A DNA stretch of 35,384 bases from Deltaproteobacteria bacterium (lineage in GTDB: Bacteria; Myxococcota; B64-G9): assembly GCA_019314375.1 (NCBI GenBank), contig JAFCZJ010000037.1, forward strand, positions 1-35,384, written 5' to 3'. Position 1 is the first letter of the stretch. Each line of letters begins with the position of its first letter. Position numbers and translations under genes: made by a program. This document shows, in pieces, positions 26,338 to 34,609 of this stretch. Below the pieces are notes generated by a model. That model was given only the letters and a program-made list of their open reading frames with translations. It searched no databases and was not told the DNA's origin.

Positions 26338-26371
26338 AAAAGGGCGTCCATCGTCAAGGTGGACGCCCTTT
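26338..26371. terminator. Bidirectional hairpin between tRNA-Pro and mutY
   Basis: AAAGGGCGTCCA and TGGACGCCCTTT form a perfect 12-bp stem around a 10-base loop. On the minus strand it ends in TTTT. It lies between the tRNA 3' end and the convergent mutY stop, so it can serve both. Confidence 0.75.
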
Positions 26372-26381
26372 ACTTCTAAAG

Positions 26382-27488
26382 TTACTTCAGGATGCGTCGT
26401 GTCAGGGTTGAGATTCCCAGCTGTTCCAGTTTGTCATTTTTACCCACGAAACGGATAGCCGTGTAGCCTTCAGGCTTGACTGCATCGGACTCCATCACTC
26501 CTTCTCGAACCGTGACGATCAGGCGCCTGTGCGTGAGTTGGTGCTCAAGTCTTTTCAGGATGGGGCCTAAGGTGAGCGAGGTGCCGAGCAGTTCCCCGAG
26601 TTTCTGTTGAAGCTGTCGGTTTGTCGGCAGCGGGCCCGCTTTGCCATCCATCTGCCAGGGAGGGGGCCAGGTGGGCACGGACCACATATGAGCGAATAGG
26701 CCCATGGCTGGGTGCCGGAGCATCAATAAGGCTTCGTTCGACTTTCTTCGAAGCCGTACAGCCAATACGGATTGGGCTTTCGCGCGTTTCGGCGCTGGCA
26801 GAACCGGGCGCTCATCAACGCTGCCCGCGCGTCGCGCATGACAGAGTCTCTTGGCGGGACAGTCCAGACATTTGGGGCTGCGAGGCGTGCATACCAGCGC
26901 GCCCATTTCCATCATGGCTTGGTTGAAATTCGAGGCACTATCGGTTGGCACAAGGGCCTCGGCCAATGACCATAGTTGATGCTTGCCCGCCGCCGTGCTC
27001 GCGTTGGTGTCCAGGTCGAAGAGCCTACTCAAAAGCCGCAGCACGTTGCCGTCCAGGATTGGGGCTGGGACGCCATAGGCCACCGAGGCGATAGCACCGG
27101 CGGTGTATCGACCGATGCCCGGCAATTGCTGCAGAAGTTGGGGATCCGATGGCAGTCGGCCGTCGTGTTGCGAGACGACGACCTGTGCGGCTTGATGGAG
27201 GTGCCTGGCGCGTCGATAGTACCCCAGACCGGACCAGGCCGCCAAAACGGCTTCAAGAGGCGCTTCGGCAAGGCAAACAGGGTCGGGAAAGCGCTTGAGA
27301 AAGGCTTTGTAGTATGGCCCGACGGTGTCCAGTCTTGTTTGCTGTGCCATGATTTCTGCTACCCAGACATGGTAAGGCTGAGGATCTTCACGCCAGGGGA
27401 GACTGCGGTGATTGGCCTGGTACCACTTGAGCAAGGCCTTCTGGATTGCCTGTTTGCGTCGGGCGGGGACAGGGTTTTGGGGGCTCAT
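26382..27488 (-). CDS. mutY: A/G-specific adenine glycosylase
   Basis: 368-residue base-excision repair enzyme that removes adenine mispaired with 8-oxoguanine. The catalytic helix contains VAEIMAQQTRLD with the expected active-site Glu. The helix-hairpin-helix QQLPGIGRYTAGAI and the PILDGNVLRLLSR segment with the catalytic Asp follow. The iron-sulfur cluster loop is complete (C-x6-C-x2-C-x5-C in CTPRSPKCLDCPAKRLC). The C-terminal about 120 residues form the Nudix-like 8-oxoG recognition domain. The start at 27488 is chosen by family length but has only a weak GAG upstream; a TTG at 27557 with AAGGA is an alternative adding 23 residues. Confidence 0.93.
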   Translation of the reverse strand: MSPQNPVPARRKQAIQKALLKWYQANHRSLPWREDPQPYHVWVAEIMAQQTRLDTVGPYYKAFLKRFPDPVCLAEAPLEAVLAAWSGLGYYRRARHLHQAAQVVVSQHDGRLPSDPQLLQQLPGIGRYTAGAIASVAYGVPAPILDGNVLRLLSRLFDLDTNASTAAGKHQLWSLAEALVPTDSASNFNQAMMEMGALVCTPRSPKCLDCPAKRLCHARRAGSVDERPVLPAPKRAKAQSVLAVRLRRKSNEALLMLRHPAMGLFAHMWSVPTWPPPWQMDGKAGPLPTNRQLQQKLGELLGTSLTLGPILKRLEHQLTHRRLIVTVREGVMESDAVKPEGYTAIRFVGKNDKLEQLGISTLTRRILK

Positions 27489-27550
27489 CTCGACCGCAGC
27501 ATGCCTGTTCTTCTTTGCTCTTGCAAGACATCCTGGCTCATCCGTGCTGG

Positions 27551-27580
27551 TTGACAAGGTCCTTGTGAGAACTGTACTTT
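27551..27580 (+). promoter_or_regulatory. Candidate promoter of the surE operon, leaderless spacing
   Basis: Perfect TTGACA (27551-27556), 18 bases, TACTTT (27575-27580). The start site would fall at about 27587-27588, directly at the surE ATG, which has only a weak AGG upstream. Confidence 0.5.
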
Positions 27581-27587
27581 GCAGGCC

Positions 27588-28364
27588 ATGCCCATCATTC
27601 TTCTTTCAAACGACGATGGTATCGACGCAGAAGGTCTGCAAGCCCTCATCCCAGGCTTGAGTGAGTTGGGTGAGCTTTGGGTTGTGGCACCCGATTCGGA
27701 ACGTTCCGCGGCTGGGCGGGCGGTTTCTCTCAATCGACCGCTCAGAGTGCAGGAGAGAGCGCCAAGGCGTTTCGCGGTGGATGGCACACCCGCCGACTGT
27801 GTCCTGCTTGCCACGCGTCATTTTTTGCCCGCGAGGCCGGACCTGTTGGTCTCAGGCATCAACGGCGGCTATAACATCGGTGAGGACCTGGATTACTCGG
27901 GTACGGTGGCCGCCGCGGCGGAAGGTGCCTTGCAGGGCGCGCGCGCTTCCATGGCCGTCAGCCGCAAAGCGGGCAGCAGTCCTGATGTTTTGAGGCATGC
28001 CGTGGAAGTGACGCTTCACCTGGCCCGTCTCCTGTTGGTGGAGGGGCTGCCCAAGGGAAGCTATTTGAATGTCAACGTGCCGGTGGAGCCTTCCTGGCGT
28101 TTGCGTTTTACCCGACAGGGCAATCCCTTGCCGCCGGGAGAGATTGAGCAGCGCATAGATCCTCGTGGTCAGCCCTACTATTGGATCGCCAACCGTCCCA
28201 CCGAAGAAAACCCGCCTCCCGACACGGACAGGGGAGCGCTTCGCGAAGCTTGCATCTCGGTGGGCTTGCTTACCCTGGACCGAGATCATCCCGGACCTTG
28301 GCAGAAGCCAAGTTTGGATGGCACCCCTCTGATCTTGACCCCGGCAAAGGGGTTGGATGCGTGA
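27588..28364 (+). CDS. surE: 5'-nucleotidase SurE
   Basis: 258-residue metal-dependent nucleoside-monophosphate phosphatase. It begins MPIILLSNDDGIDAEGL, with the metal-binding NDDG. VVAPDSERSAAGRAVSL and VDGTPADCV follow, and the catalytic-site block VSGINGGYNIGEDLDYSGTV. The start is ATG 27588; a TTG nine bases earlier is the only alternative. It is first gene of an operon with pcm, a DUF368 protein, a LysM/M23 protein and apt. The surE-pcm-nlpD order is known from stress-response loci of proteobacteria. Its stop overlaps the pcm start (GTGA). Confidence 0.95.
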   Translation: MPIILLSNDDGIDAEGLQALIPGLSELGELWVVAPDSERSAAGRAVSLNRPLRVQERAPRRFAVDGTPADCVLLATRHFLPARPDLLVSGINGGYNIGEDLDYSGTVAAAAEGALQGARASMAVSRKAGSSPDVLRHAVEVTLHLARLLLVEGLPKGSYLNVNVPVEPSWRLRFTRQGNPLPPGEIEQRIDPRGQPYYWIANRPTEENPPPDTDRGALREACISVGLLTLDRDHPGPWQKPSLDGTPLILTPAKGLDA

Positions 28365-29023
28365 AGCCTTCCGATTTCGATGCCCTGCGGCAGGGCATGG
28401 TGCGCCGACAGTTGGCCAAACGGGGTGTGCAAGACGAGAGAGTCCTTGCGGCCATGGCGAAGGTGCCCAGGCATCTTTTTGTGCCCTCTCAGAGCCGATC
28501 TGAGGCCTATGAGGACTGTCCTCTATCCATTGGCCACGGCCAGACCATTTCACAGCCTTATATGGTGGCCAGCATGACCGAGGCACTGGCTTTGAATCGC
28601 AAAGACAGGGTCTTGGAGGTTGGCACGGGTTCGGGCTACCAGACGGCCGTCTTGGCGGAACTCGTGGACAAAGTCTATACGGTCGAGCGAATAAAGACCC
28701 TGTCCGATTCGGCGCGAGTGGTGTTGGATTCTTTGGGACTTTCAGAGAGAGTAGGGATGCGCGTTGGCGATGGGACCAGCGGTTGGGCCGATATGGCCCC
28801 CTTTGACGCCATCTTGGTTACGGCGGGTGCGCCAGGAGTGCCATCGCCTCTTTTGGCGCAGTTGTCTCCAGGTGGGTGCTTGGTCATCCCGGTCGGTGCA
28901 AAGCAGATGCAGCGGATCGAGATTCATCGGCGTGACCTGAGTGGTGAATTGACCAAGGAATCATCTACGTCTTGCAGGTTCGTGAACCTGGTGGGCCGGC
29001 ATGGCTGGCCCAAAGGAGAATAA
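28361..29023 (+). CDS. pcm: Protein-L-isoaspartate O-methyltransferase
   Basis: 220-residue SAM-dependent enzyme that repairs isoaspartyl residues in ageing proteins. The N-terminal substrate-binding IGHGQTISQPYMVASMTEAL, the SAM loop VLEVGTGSGYQTAVLA and the motif DAILVTAGAP are all present, and the length is normal. The start is GTG 28361, overlapping the surE stop, with AAGGGG upstream. A longer open frame to 28181 is only the read-through of the surE region in another phase. It is followed one base later by the DUF368 gene. Confidence 0.94.
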   Translation: MKPSDFDALRQGMVRRQLAKRGVQDERVLAAMAKVPRHLFVPSQSRSEAYEDCPLSIGHGQTISQPYMVASMTEALALNRKDRVLEVGTGSGYQTAVLAELVDKVYTVERIKTLSDSARVVLDSLGLSERVGMRVGDGTSGWADMAPFDAILVTAGAPGVPSPLLAQLSPGGCLVIPVGAKQMQRIEIHRRDLSGELTKESSTSCRFVNLVGRHGWPKGE

Positions 29024-29024
29024 C

Positions 29025-29966
29025 GTGCGACACATGCTGGCGGTCTTTTATGGTGCCCTGGTGGGCATCGCCAATATCATTCCTGGCGTTAGCGGCGGCA
29101 CCTTCGCTCTGGTTTTGGGCATCTATGAACGCCTGCTCAAGGCCATCGGTGCTTTTGGCTTGGGCAGCGTCAAGGTGCTGGGTGGCTGGCTGATAAAGCC
29201 CGGTGATTCCGTGCGTCGCAAAGAGCTGATAGAGGAGTTCAAGCGCATGGACCTTGCTTGGCTGGCTTTGTTGGCCCTTGGGGCCGGCATCGCGATTTTG
29301 GCCAGTTCGCGATTGATTTCGGTCATGTTAGAGGAACACCTGGCCCCGACCCTGGCATTTTTTATTGGGCTGATCGTGCCCAGCATCGTGGTGCCATACC
29401 GGCTGCTTTCGCGCAAGGGGTGGAGAGAGGCCTTGGCCTGTGTGCTGGGCACAGGTGGCATCGTGGCATTGACCTTCCTGGACTCGGGCGGCACCACCGG
29501 ACTGGGGCTGGCCGGCCTGGGCCTGGCTGGTGCCGTGGCCATTTCGGCCATGATTTTGCCAGGTGTTTCCGGTTCGTTTATTTTGATGATGTTGGGTGAA
29601 TACAAGCATGTCTTAGACGCCATCAACAGCATGGATTTTGTTCGGCTGGGCATTTTCGGCTTGGGTTGTATCGTGGGCCTGCTTGCCTTTGTGCGGCTGC
29701 TTAATTATTTGCTCAAGAGATTCCATTCCGTGACCATGGCTTTTCTGACAGGTTTGATTTTTGGGTCTTTGTGGGTCTTATGGCCATTCAAGGCTCTTGC
29801 TCCGGGTGCAAAGATCGCAACCGGCGTAAACATATGGCCTGGGTCCTTCGACGCGACCCTGGCTTGGTCGGCGGCGGCTTTTGTGCTGGGGCTTCTGGGC
29901 TCGGTGGGGATGCTGTGGTTGGGCAGGACGCGACCGAAATCCGGTGGAGAAAAAAGCGAGTCTTAA
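29025..29966 (+). CDS. DUF368-family membrane protein
   Basis: 313-residue polytopic inner-membrane protein. The DUF368 hallmarks are an early GALVGIANIIPGVSGGTFALVLGIYERLL and an internal repeat of the same style, AISAMILPGVSGSFILMMLGEYKHVL. This points to two homologous halves with inverted topology, and about 8-9 hydrophobic segments are seen. Relatives have been implicated in undecaprenyl-phosphate translocation, which would fit the peptidoglycan-related gene downstream. The start is GTG 29025 because AAAGGAG lies 6 bases upstream; ATG 29001 would lie inside the pcm end. The stop overlaps the next ATG (TAATG). Confidence 0.9.
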   Translation: MRHMLAVFYGALVGIANIIPGVSGGTFALVLGIYERLLKAIGAFGLGSVKVLGGWLIKPGDSVRRKELIEEFKRMDLAWLALLALGAGIAILASSRLISVMLEEHLAPTLAFFIGLIVPSIVVPYRLLSRKGWREALACVLGTGGIVALTFLDSGGTTGLGLAGLGLAGAVAISAMILPGVSGSFILMMLGEYKHVLDAINSMDFVRLGIFGLGCIVGLLAFVRLLNYLLKRFHSVTMAFLTGLIFGSLWVLWPFKALAPGAKIATGVNIWPGSFDATLAWSAAAFVLGLLGSVGMLWLGRTRPKSGGEKSES

Positions 29967-30667
29967 TGCAGGGAAGATTCAAAATTTGGCTTCTTGTGGC
30001 TTTGTTGTTGGCCTTGGGTGCCTGTCAACCCAAACGGCATCCCGCCTTGGTTTTTTTGAGTCCGTCACCGGAAACCGAGGCAGTGGGCTTGTTTCACGAA
30101 GTGCAGGCCGGGGAGAGCCTGGGTGCCATCGCTCGAACCTATGGTACCGACGTGCAGGACTTGGCCGAGGTTAACGGCATCGAGGATGCCAACCGAATCA
30201 AGGTGGGGCAGCGCATCTTCGTGCCGGATGCCGTGGAAGCCAAGCAAGTGGAAGGGGTGGCGAGCGCGGCCCAGAACCGAGTGGTCAAGCAGCTGGGCAA
30301 GTACATTTGGCCGGTGGATGGCGTCTTGACCAGTCGTTTCGGTATTCGTCGCGGCAGACGCCACGATGGCATCGACATCGGTGCACCGGAGGGTACGCCC
30401 ATCCATGCCGCAGCCTCGGGCCAGGTTCTTTACGTGGGAGAGCAAAGCGGCTATGGCAATCTGGTGATCCTGAGGCACGACAAAGGGGCCATCACGGTCT
30501 ATGCCCACAACCTTCGCAACCTGGTCAAAGAAGGTGAGTCGGTGGAGCAGGGCCAAAAAATCGCACTGGTGGGCAAAACCGGCCGGGCCACCGGACCCCA
30601 TTTGCATTTTGAAATCCGCCAAGGCCGGCGACCGAGAAACCCCTTGTTCTTTCTTCCCAAGCCGTGA
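29966..30667 (+). CDS. LysM and M23 peptidase lipoprotein, NlpD-like
   Basis: 233-residue lipoprotein; signal peptide ends LLALGAC (C20). A LysM peptidoglycan-binding domain covers about 42-87 (HEVQAGESLGAIARTYGTDVQDLAEVNGI). An M23 domain (about 125-230) keeps the metal ligands: HDGID (H-x3-D) and HLHFEI (H-x-H), with YAHN. Unlike E. coli NlpD, which lost its ligands, this protein looks catalytically competent, so it may cut cross-links as an endopeptidase during division. It is located beside surE and pcm as is nlpD in other proteobacteria, but no rpoS follows. Confidence 0.9.
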   Translation: MQGRFKIWLLVALLLALGACQPKRHPALVFLSPSPETEAVGLFHEVQAGESLGAIARTYGTDVQDLAEVNGIEDANRIKVGQRIFVPDAVEAKQVEGVASAAQNRVVKQLGKYIWPVDGVLTSRFGIRRGRRHDGIDIGAPEGTPIHAAASGQVLYVGEQSGYGNLVILRHDKGAITVYAHNLRNLVKEGESVEQGQKIALVGKTGRATGPHLHFEIRQGRRPRNPLFFLPKP

Positions 30668-30699
30668 GAGCCTTTTTGCAATGCTCAAAGGAGGCCTAG

Positions 30700-31212
30700 A
30701 TGCAACTGGAACGCTTCATTCGTGATATTCCCGATTTTCCAAAAGAAGGCATTGTTTTTAAAGACATCACGCCCTTGCTCGCTGATGCGGATGCCTTGCG
30801 GGCCAGCGTGGAGCAGATGGCCGAGCAGGTAAAGGATTTGAACCCGGATGTGCTTTTGGGCATTGAAAGCCGCGGTTTTCTTTTTGGTGCTGCTTTGGCC
30901 GTGAATATGGGTCTCGGCTTGCTCATCGCGCGCAAGCCGGGCAAGTTGCCCTATGAAAAGGACAGCGTGTCTTATGACCTGGAATACGGTTCGGCCACCT
31001 TGGAACTTCATGTCGACGCGGTCAAAAAGGGACAACGAGTCCTGATCATCGACGATCTGCTGGCCACCGGCGGCACGGCCGCGGCCACGGCCAAGCTAGT
31101 CGAAAAACAAGGAGGGCAAGTCGCTGGCTTTGCTTTCGTGATCGAGTTGGGATTTTTGGAAGGCAGAAACAAGCTGACCCCCCATCCCGTCAAATATTTG
31201 CTCAAGTACTAG
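30700..31212 (+). CDS. apt: Adenine phosphoribosyltransferase
   Basis: 170-residue purine salvage enzyme that makes AMP from adenine and PRPP. The family start MQLERFIRDIPDFPKEGIVFKDITPLL is clear. The PRPP-binding loop VLIIDDLLATGGTAAA is intact, and the length is typical. CAAAGGAGG lies upstream of ATG 30700. It is the last gene of the surE operon. Its TAG stop shares the palindromic CTAG at 31209-31212 with the stop of the convergent gene. Confidence 0.96.
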   Translation: MQLERFIRDIPDFPKEGIVFKDITPLLADADALRASVEQMAEQVKDLNPDVLLGIESRGFLFGAALAVNMGLGLLIARKPGKLPYEKDSVSYDLEYGSATLELHVDAVKKGQRVLIIDDLLATGGTAAATAKLVEKQGGQVAGFAFVIELGFLEGRNKLTPHPVKYLLKY

Positions 31213-32147
31213 AAAACAAACCCAATCGAAAAATAGGGGATGCCGAAGGGGGTGTACTTCCAGGCATTTTCGATGTAGTCGTCGAATATTGGTAAGAAGA
31301 AACCCACGTCGCCGAACATGATGTCGCCGTGCCCTCGCACGCCATAAGCCATGATCACGACGGCCTCTTCGTTGAGCAGGCCACTGGAGTCGACCAGGAG
31401 GGGGGCGGTCAATTCCACCTGGGTAGACCAGTTGCGATGGAAGGCCCAACGGTAGCTGAAATTGGGCAGCAGGATGGCCCCGTCGACCATGTCCAAGTCC
31501 TTGCCCTCTTCGCGAAAGCCCGCCGTAAGCACCGCGATGCCCACGTTGAACAGGTGGCGACCGAAATGGAAGCTGATTTGGGTGTGGCCTCCGGCCAGAA
31601 AGACGAAATCTCCGGCTTCATCTCCCGCGTAGGGACCCGCCAGCCCAAACAAGCCGCCAACGCCCACAGCCACATTTTCACTTAAATCGAATCGGGCTCG
31701 AATGCTGGGGAAAACGCCTGAGACATAGACGGGCAACACCATCTGGGCACCAATCTGGAGATTCTCGTTCAAGTTGTACTGCAGGTCCCACAAACCCGCA
31801 CCGTAGCCGGTCATGCTGAACTCGCCGACGGGGGCGTCCATGGCGGTTGGAAAATAGACGCCGCGATTGATGGTGGACCGTTGATTTTCGGGCTTGGCGT
31901 TTTTCGATGCGGATTCAGCCTTGGCATCGAATTGGCATCCCGGTTCATCAAAGAGGGTTTTGACCTTCTCCAGGACCACACAGCCCTCAGGGCAGCTTCG
32001 TAGAACCTCAATGCCGGGGGGGGCTTTCAATGCCTGGACAAAGGCCTGCGGAATGCAGCCAGGAGGACAAAGCGGGCAAGGTTCAGCCGAAGTCGTTTTT
32101 ACCGCGGAGAGCGACAGCAACAGAAACAGTAAAACGGCATTGCGCAT
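31209..32147 (-). CDS. Exported outer-membrane-type protein, unknown function
   Basis: 312-residue protein with signal peptide (about 1-21, cleavage near TSA) and a Cys/Pro-rich start (EPCPLCPPGC, then SCPEGC). The last about 190 residues show alternating polar/hydrophobic strands with Gly and aromatic residues, ending in phenylalanine (SIGFVF). This is typical of outer-membrane beta-barrels. No family is recognised. It follows another barrel-type gene by 27 bases on the same strand, likely one transcript. Confidence 0.7.
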   Translation of the reverse strand: MRNAVLLFLLLSLSAVKTTSAEPCPLCPPGCIPQAFVQALKAPPGIEVLRSCPEGCVVLEKVKTLFDEPGCQFDAKAESASKNAKPENQRSTINRGVYFPTAMDAPVGEFSMTGYGAGLWDLQYNLNENLQIGAQMVLPVYVSGVFPSIRARFDLSENVAVGVGGLFGLAGPYAGDEAGDFVFLAGGHTQISFHFGRHLFNVGIAVLTAGFREEGKDLDMVDGAILLPNFSYRWAFHRNWSTQVELTAPLLVDSSGLLNEEAVVIMAYGVRGHGDIMFGDVGFFLPIFDDYIENAWKYTPFGIPYFSIGFVF

Positions 32148-32174
32148 GGATTTCCCCCGGAGTGGGATGAAACT

Positions 32175-33098
32175 CTACTCTTCTCGTTTCTCTTCTTCTT
32201 TTTTGAGGTCTTCGAAGGATTCGTCGGCGCGCTTGCGTATGGCTTCTTTCTCGGATCCGGCGGGCTTGGTCGTGTTTTCCTGGGCCTCCGGCCCCGGCTG
32301 TTTTTTCTCTTCCAGATTATCCAGGCGCTTTTCCAGCCTTTCGATTTTTTCAGTCTGCTCGTCGTCTTCCACGCCGAAGTGGAACCCAAAACCCAGGCCG
32401 ATAGAGAGCAGGCCGATCTTGACCCCGCCCTCGCAGGGACCGTTGAAGCCCAGCACGTAGTGGAGGTAGCCCACTTCAGGCCGGATGAACCAGCGTTTGC
32501 CGCCGAAACTCATGCCCACATGACCACCTACGGCGAAGGTATACAGATTTTGTTCCTCACTGGTGCCGCCCGAATTCTGGGCCACCAAGGCCAAATTCCA
32601 GCCAGAGAATCGGCCCTTGAGTCCGCCGTAAAATGAGAAAGAATCGCTGAGGCGGATAGTAAACAAGATTGGCAGATCCACGCCGTACTCGTTGAAAATG
32701 AATAAGGGTCGGGAGTAGCTGATACCCGGGGCCAAGGCCATGCTGAAGGTGGGTGTATGCACCAACCTGAATTTGGCGTCTCCCTGTAGGCCCATAAAGT
32801 GCAGCTTGAAGCCGATGTCCGTGTCTTCGCCCAGGCCGAAGCGCATCATGATGTCTGGAAAGACGTTGGGGATGAAGCCGAGTTCGTCACTCTCCTCAAA
32901 CTCGGAGATATTTCCGTTGTCGTCGGTGACTTCGAGGCTGTCGATTTTGGTGGTACTCCAGCCCATCGCATATTCCACGCCGCCTTTGGGCAGGGTGTCC
33001 GCTGTTTGATAGGACATGACGGAAAAACAGCCGTGCAACAGACTGCCGGCCAAGAGTAAACTTGCGAAACAAGCCAGTCGTTTTATATATGACCGCAT
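32175..33098 (-). CDS. Outer-membrane-type lipoprotein with coiled-coil tail
   Basis: 307-residue protein; signal peptide ends SLLHGC (C24). The middle region (about 40-235) consists of amphipathic strands (for example SDSFSFYGGLKGRFSGWNLALV and GKRWFIRPEVGYLHYVLGF) suggesting a beta-barrel. The last about 70 residues are charged, with heptad-like spacing (EKIERLEKRLDNLEEKK) predicting a coiled coil and an acidic/basic tail. Strong AGGAGGT lies just before ATG 33098, which decides the start over 33122. No named family is recognised. It may form an envelope complex with its downstream neighbour. Confidence 0.72.
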   Translation of the reverse strand: MRSYIKRLACFASLLLAGSLLHGCFSVMSYQTADTLPKGGVEYAMGWSTTKIDSLEVTDDNGNISEFEESDELGFIPNVFPDIMMRFGLGEDTDIGFKLHFMGLQGDAKFRLVHTPTFSMALAPGISYSRPLFIFNEYGVDLPILFTIRLSDSFSFYGGLKGRFSGWNLALVAQNSGGTSEEQNLYTFAVGGHVGMSFGGKRWFIRPEVGYLHYVLGFNGPCEGGVKIGLLSIGLGFGFHFGVEDDEQTEKIERLEKRLDNLEEKKQPGPEAQENTTKPAGSEKEAIRKRADESFEDLKKEEEKREE

Positions 33099-33237
33099 GA
33101 GACCTCCTTGGTTACTCGCCAATGGGTGTGTCGGCTTTGACGTGCCACATTAGCTTGAATTCGCCTATTTTTCCAAAAAAGGCCCCTATTTTCTTTCCAT
33201 TTCTGGCCGCCTGCGGTGTCGAATAAGCAGGAGATCC

Positions 33238-33265
33238 TTGACGTGTGGAATCCATGGGCGAAAAT
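33238..33265 (+). promoter_or_regulatory. Candidate promoter for the sigma factor operon
   Basis: TTGACG (33238-33243), 16 bases and GAAAAT (33260-33265). Matches are 5/6 and 4/6. The intergenic stretch 33099-33300 has no other recognised element. Confidence 0.35.
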
Positions 33266-33300
33266 AGCGTTTTCAACTAGCCGAGAAGGGAATCGAGCCC

Positions 33301-33798
33301 TTGGCAGCCAACCCTCCCCAATTGGCGGAGCTTTACGACCGCTATGGACACTTGGTCTTTCGACGGGCCGTGATGTTTTTGGGTTCCGAGGCCGAGGCCG
33401 AGGACGCTTGCCAGGAAGTTTTTATCAAGGCCATGCGCAGTCTCGATGGCTTTCGTGGAGAAAGTGCTGTGTCCACTTGGCTTTATCGCATTACGACGAA
33501 TCACTGCTTGAACCTGCTGAGATCGCGCAAAAGGCAAAAACGGTGCCTGGAGAGAGAAAAGCAGCAGGTGGATTTCCAGGCTGGCTTGCCCCAGGAGCAG
33601 TTGGAAGAAATTCGGCAGTTGTTGCCGAGTTTCGATCGTCGTACCCAGCAAGCTGTTTGGGCCTATTTTGTCGACGAGATGAAGCAGAGCGAAGTGGCCG
33701 AAGCCCTGGGCATCAGCGTGCCCACCGTGAGGAAGGTTTTGGAACGCTTCGTGCGCAAGGCCCGTCGAAGGCTGGAAGGAGATGCGGTCCATGACTGA
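33301..33798 (+). CDS. ECF-type RNA polymerase sigma factor
   Basis: 165-residue sigma factor of the extracytoplasmic-function class. Region 2 (about 8-75) includes LYDRYGHLVFRRAVMFLG, DACQEVFIKAMRSLDGFRGES and WLYRITTNHCLN. Region 4 (about 105-160) has the helix-turn-helix QSEVAEALGISVPTVRKVLERFVRKARRRL. The only in-frame start after the TAG at 33265 is TTG 33301, with AAGGGA 9 bases upstream. It would direct RNA polymerase to a small stress regulon once released by its anti-sigma. The next gene, starting inside its last codons, encodes that candidate anti-sigma. Confidence 0.93.
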   Translation: MAANPPQLAELYDRYGHLVFRRAVMFLGSEAEAEDACQEVFIKAMRSLDGFRGESAVSTWLYRITTNHCLNLLRSRKRQKRCLEREKQQVDFQAGLPQEQLEEIRQLLPSFDRRTQQAVWAYFVDEMKQSEVAEALGISVPTVRKVLERFVRKARRRLEGDAVHD

Positions 33799-34609
33799 GC
33801 TTTTCCAGATGAGGACTGAGGGCAGTGCCAAAGAGCATCCCGGTGCCTGGGCTCTGGAATGCCATCATGCAGGCGAAGGTGAATCCGCCTTGCGAAAAAG
33901 CATCGAAGATCATTTGAAGACCTGTCTGAGCTGCCGGGAAAAGATAGAGGCCCTGAAGGAGGCCAGCGCGAATTTCGAAGGGCGGATGAATCGGGCCGGC
34001 TTTTTGGCGGCGGTTCAACAGGGAATGAAGGAGGCAGAAGAGCCTTTAAGCAGAAGGCGCATCTGGCCCTGGTTCGCCGTGGTGGGTACTGCCCTTGCTG
34101 CGATGTTGTTGTGGATGGTGCTTCAACCGCAGTTGGGCGTCCTCGGCGGGGAGGGCGCTGATGGAATCCGCATCAAGGGTGATTCGACCTTGAAACTCGG
34201 TTTTTTTATCGAACATGACGGCAAGACCGAGCTTGTCGATCCCACGAAAGTCTTACATCCTGGCGAACGGATTCAGTTTGCCTTGACCGGACCCAGAGGT
34301 GGTTTTGTACATCTGGTGGGCGTGGACGAAGCGGGCCTGGTAAGCGTTTATTATCCGCGTTCGGATCAGGGTCAGGAAGAATTTCCGGGCGGGGTGGGGC
34401 GGCCGGTGCCGGGGGCCGTGTTGCTGGATGGGACCCTGGGGAGGGAGCGCATTTTCGTTCTGGTCTGCGAGCAGGCCATGAAGGCCGCTCAGATCAAGTC
34501 TCGGGTGGAAGGGCTTCGGCCTGATGTGCGAGGATTGCTGGATGAAGACATGCTGGACTTTGACTGTGCGCAAACCAGCCTGGTCCTGCACAAGGAGCGA
34601 CGCCCGTGA
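33791..34609 (+). CDS. Membrane anti-sigma with zinc-finger motif and DUF4384-like sensor domain
   Basis: 272-residue protein. The cytoplasmic N-terminus carries H41-x3-C45-x2-C48 (HLKTCLSC), the zinc-binding motif of ZAS anti-sigma factors. One transmembrane helix spans about 91-111 (IWPWFAVVGTALAAMLLWMV). The external C-terminal domain (about 125-272) resembles DUF4384 (LHPGERIQFALTGPRGGFVHLVGVDEAGLVSVYYP). DUF4384 domains frequently accompany caspase-like proteases. The start at 33791 has AAGGAG 9 bases upstream and overlaps the sigma gene; ATG 33782 is too close to that site. It probably holds the sigma factor at the membrane until its outer domain senses a signal. The stop overlaps the caspase start (GTGA). 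Confidence 0.88.
   Translation: MTELFQMRTEGSAKEHPGAWALECHHAGEGESALRKSIEDHLKTCLSCREKIEALKEASANFEGRMNRAGFLAAVQQGMKEAEEPLSRRRIWPWFAVVGTALAAMLLWMVLQPQLGVLGGEGADGIRIKGDSTLKLGFFIEHDGKTELVDPTKVLHPGERIQFALTGPRGGFVHLVGVDEAGLVSVYYPRSDQGQEEFPGGVGRPVPGAVLLDGTLGRERIFVLVCEQAMKAAQIKSRVEGLRPDVRGLLDEDMLDFDCAQTSLVLHKERRP

Noticed and set aside
28181..28360. Longer N-terminus for pcm
   Set aside because: These codons read the surE gene in another frame; the GTG at 28361 overlaps the surE stop and gives the normal family length.
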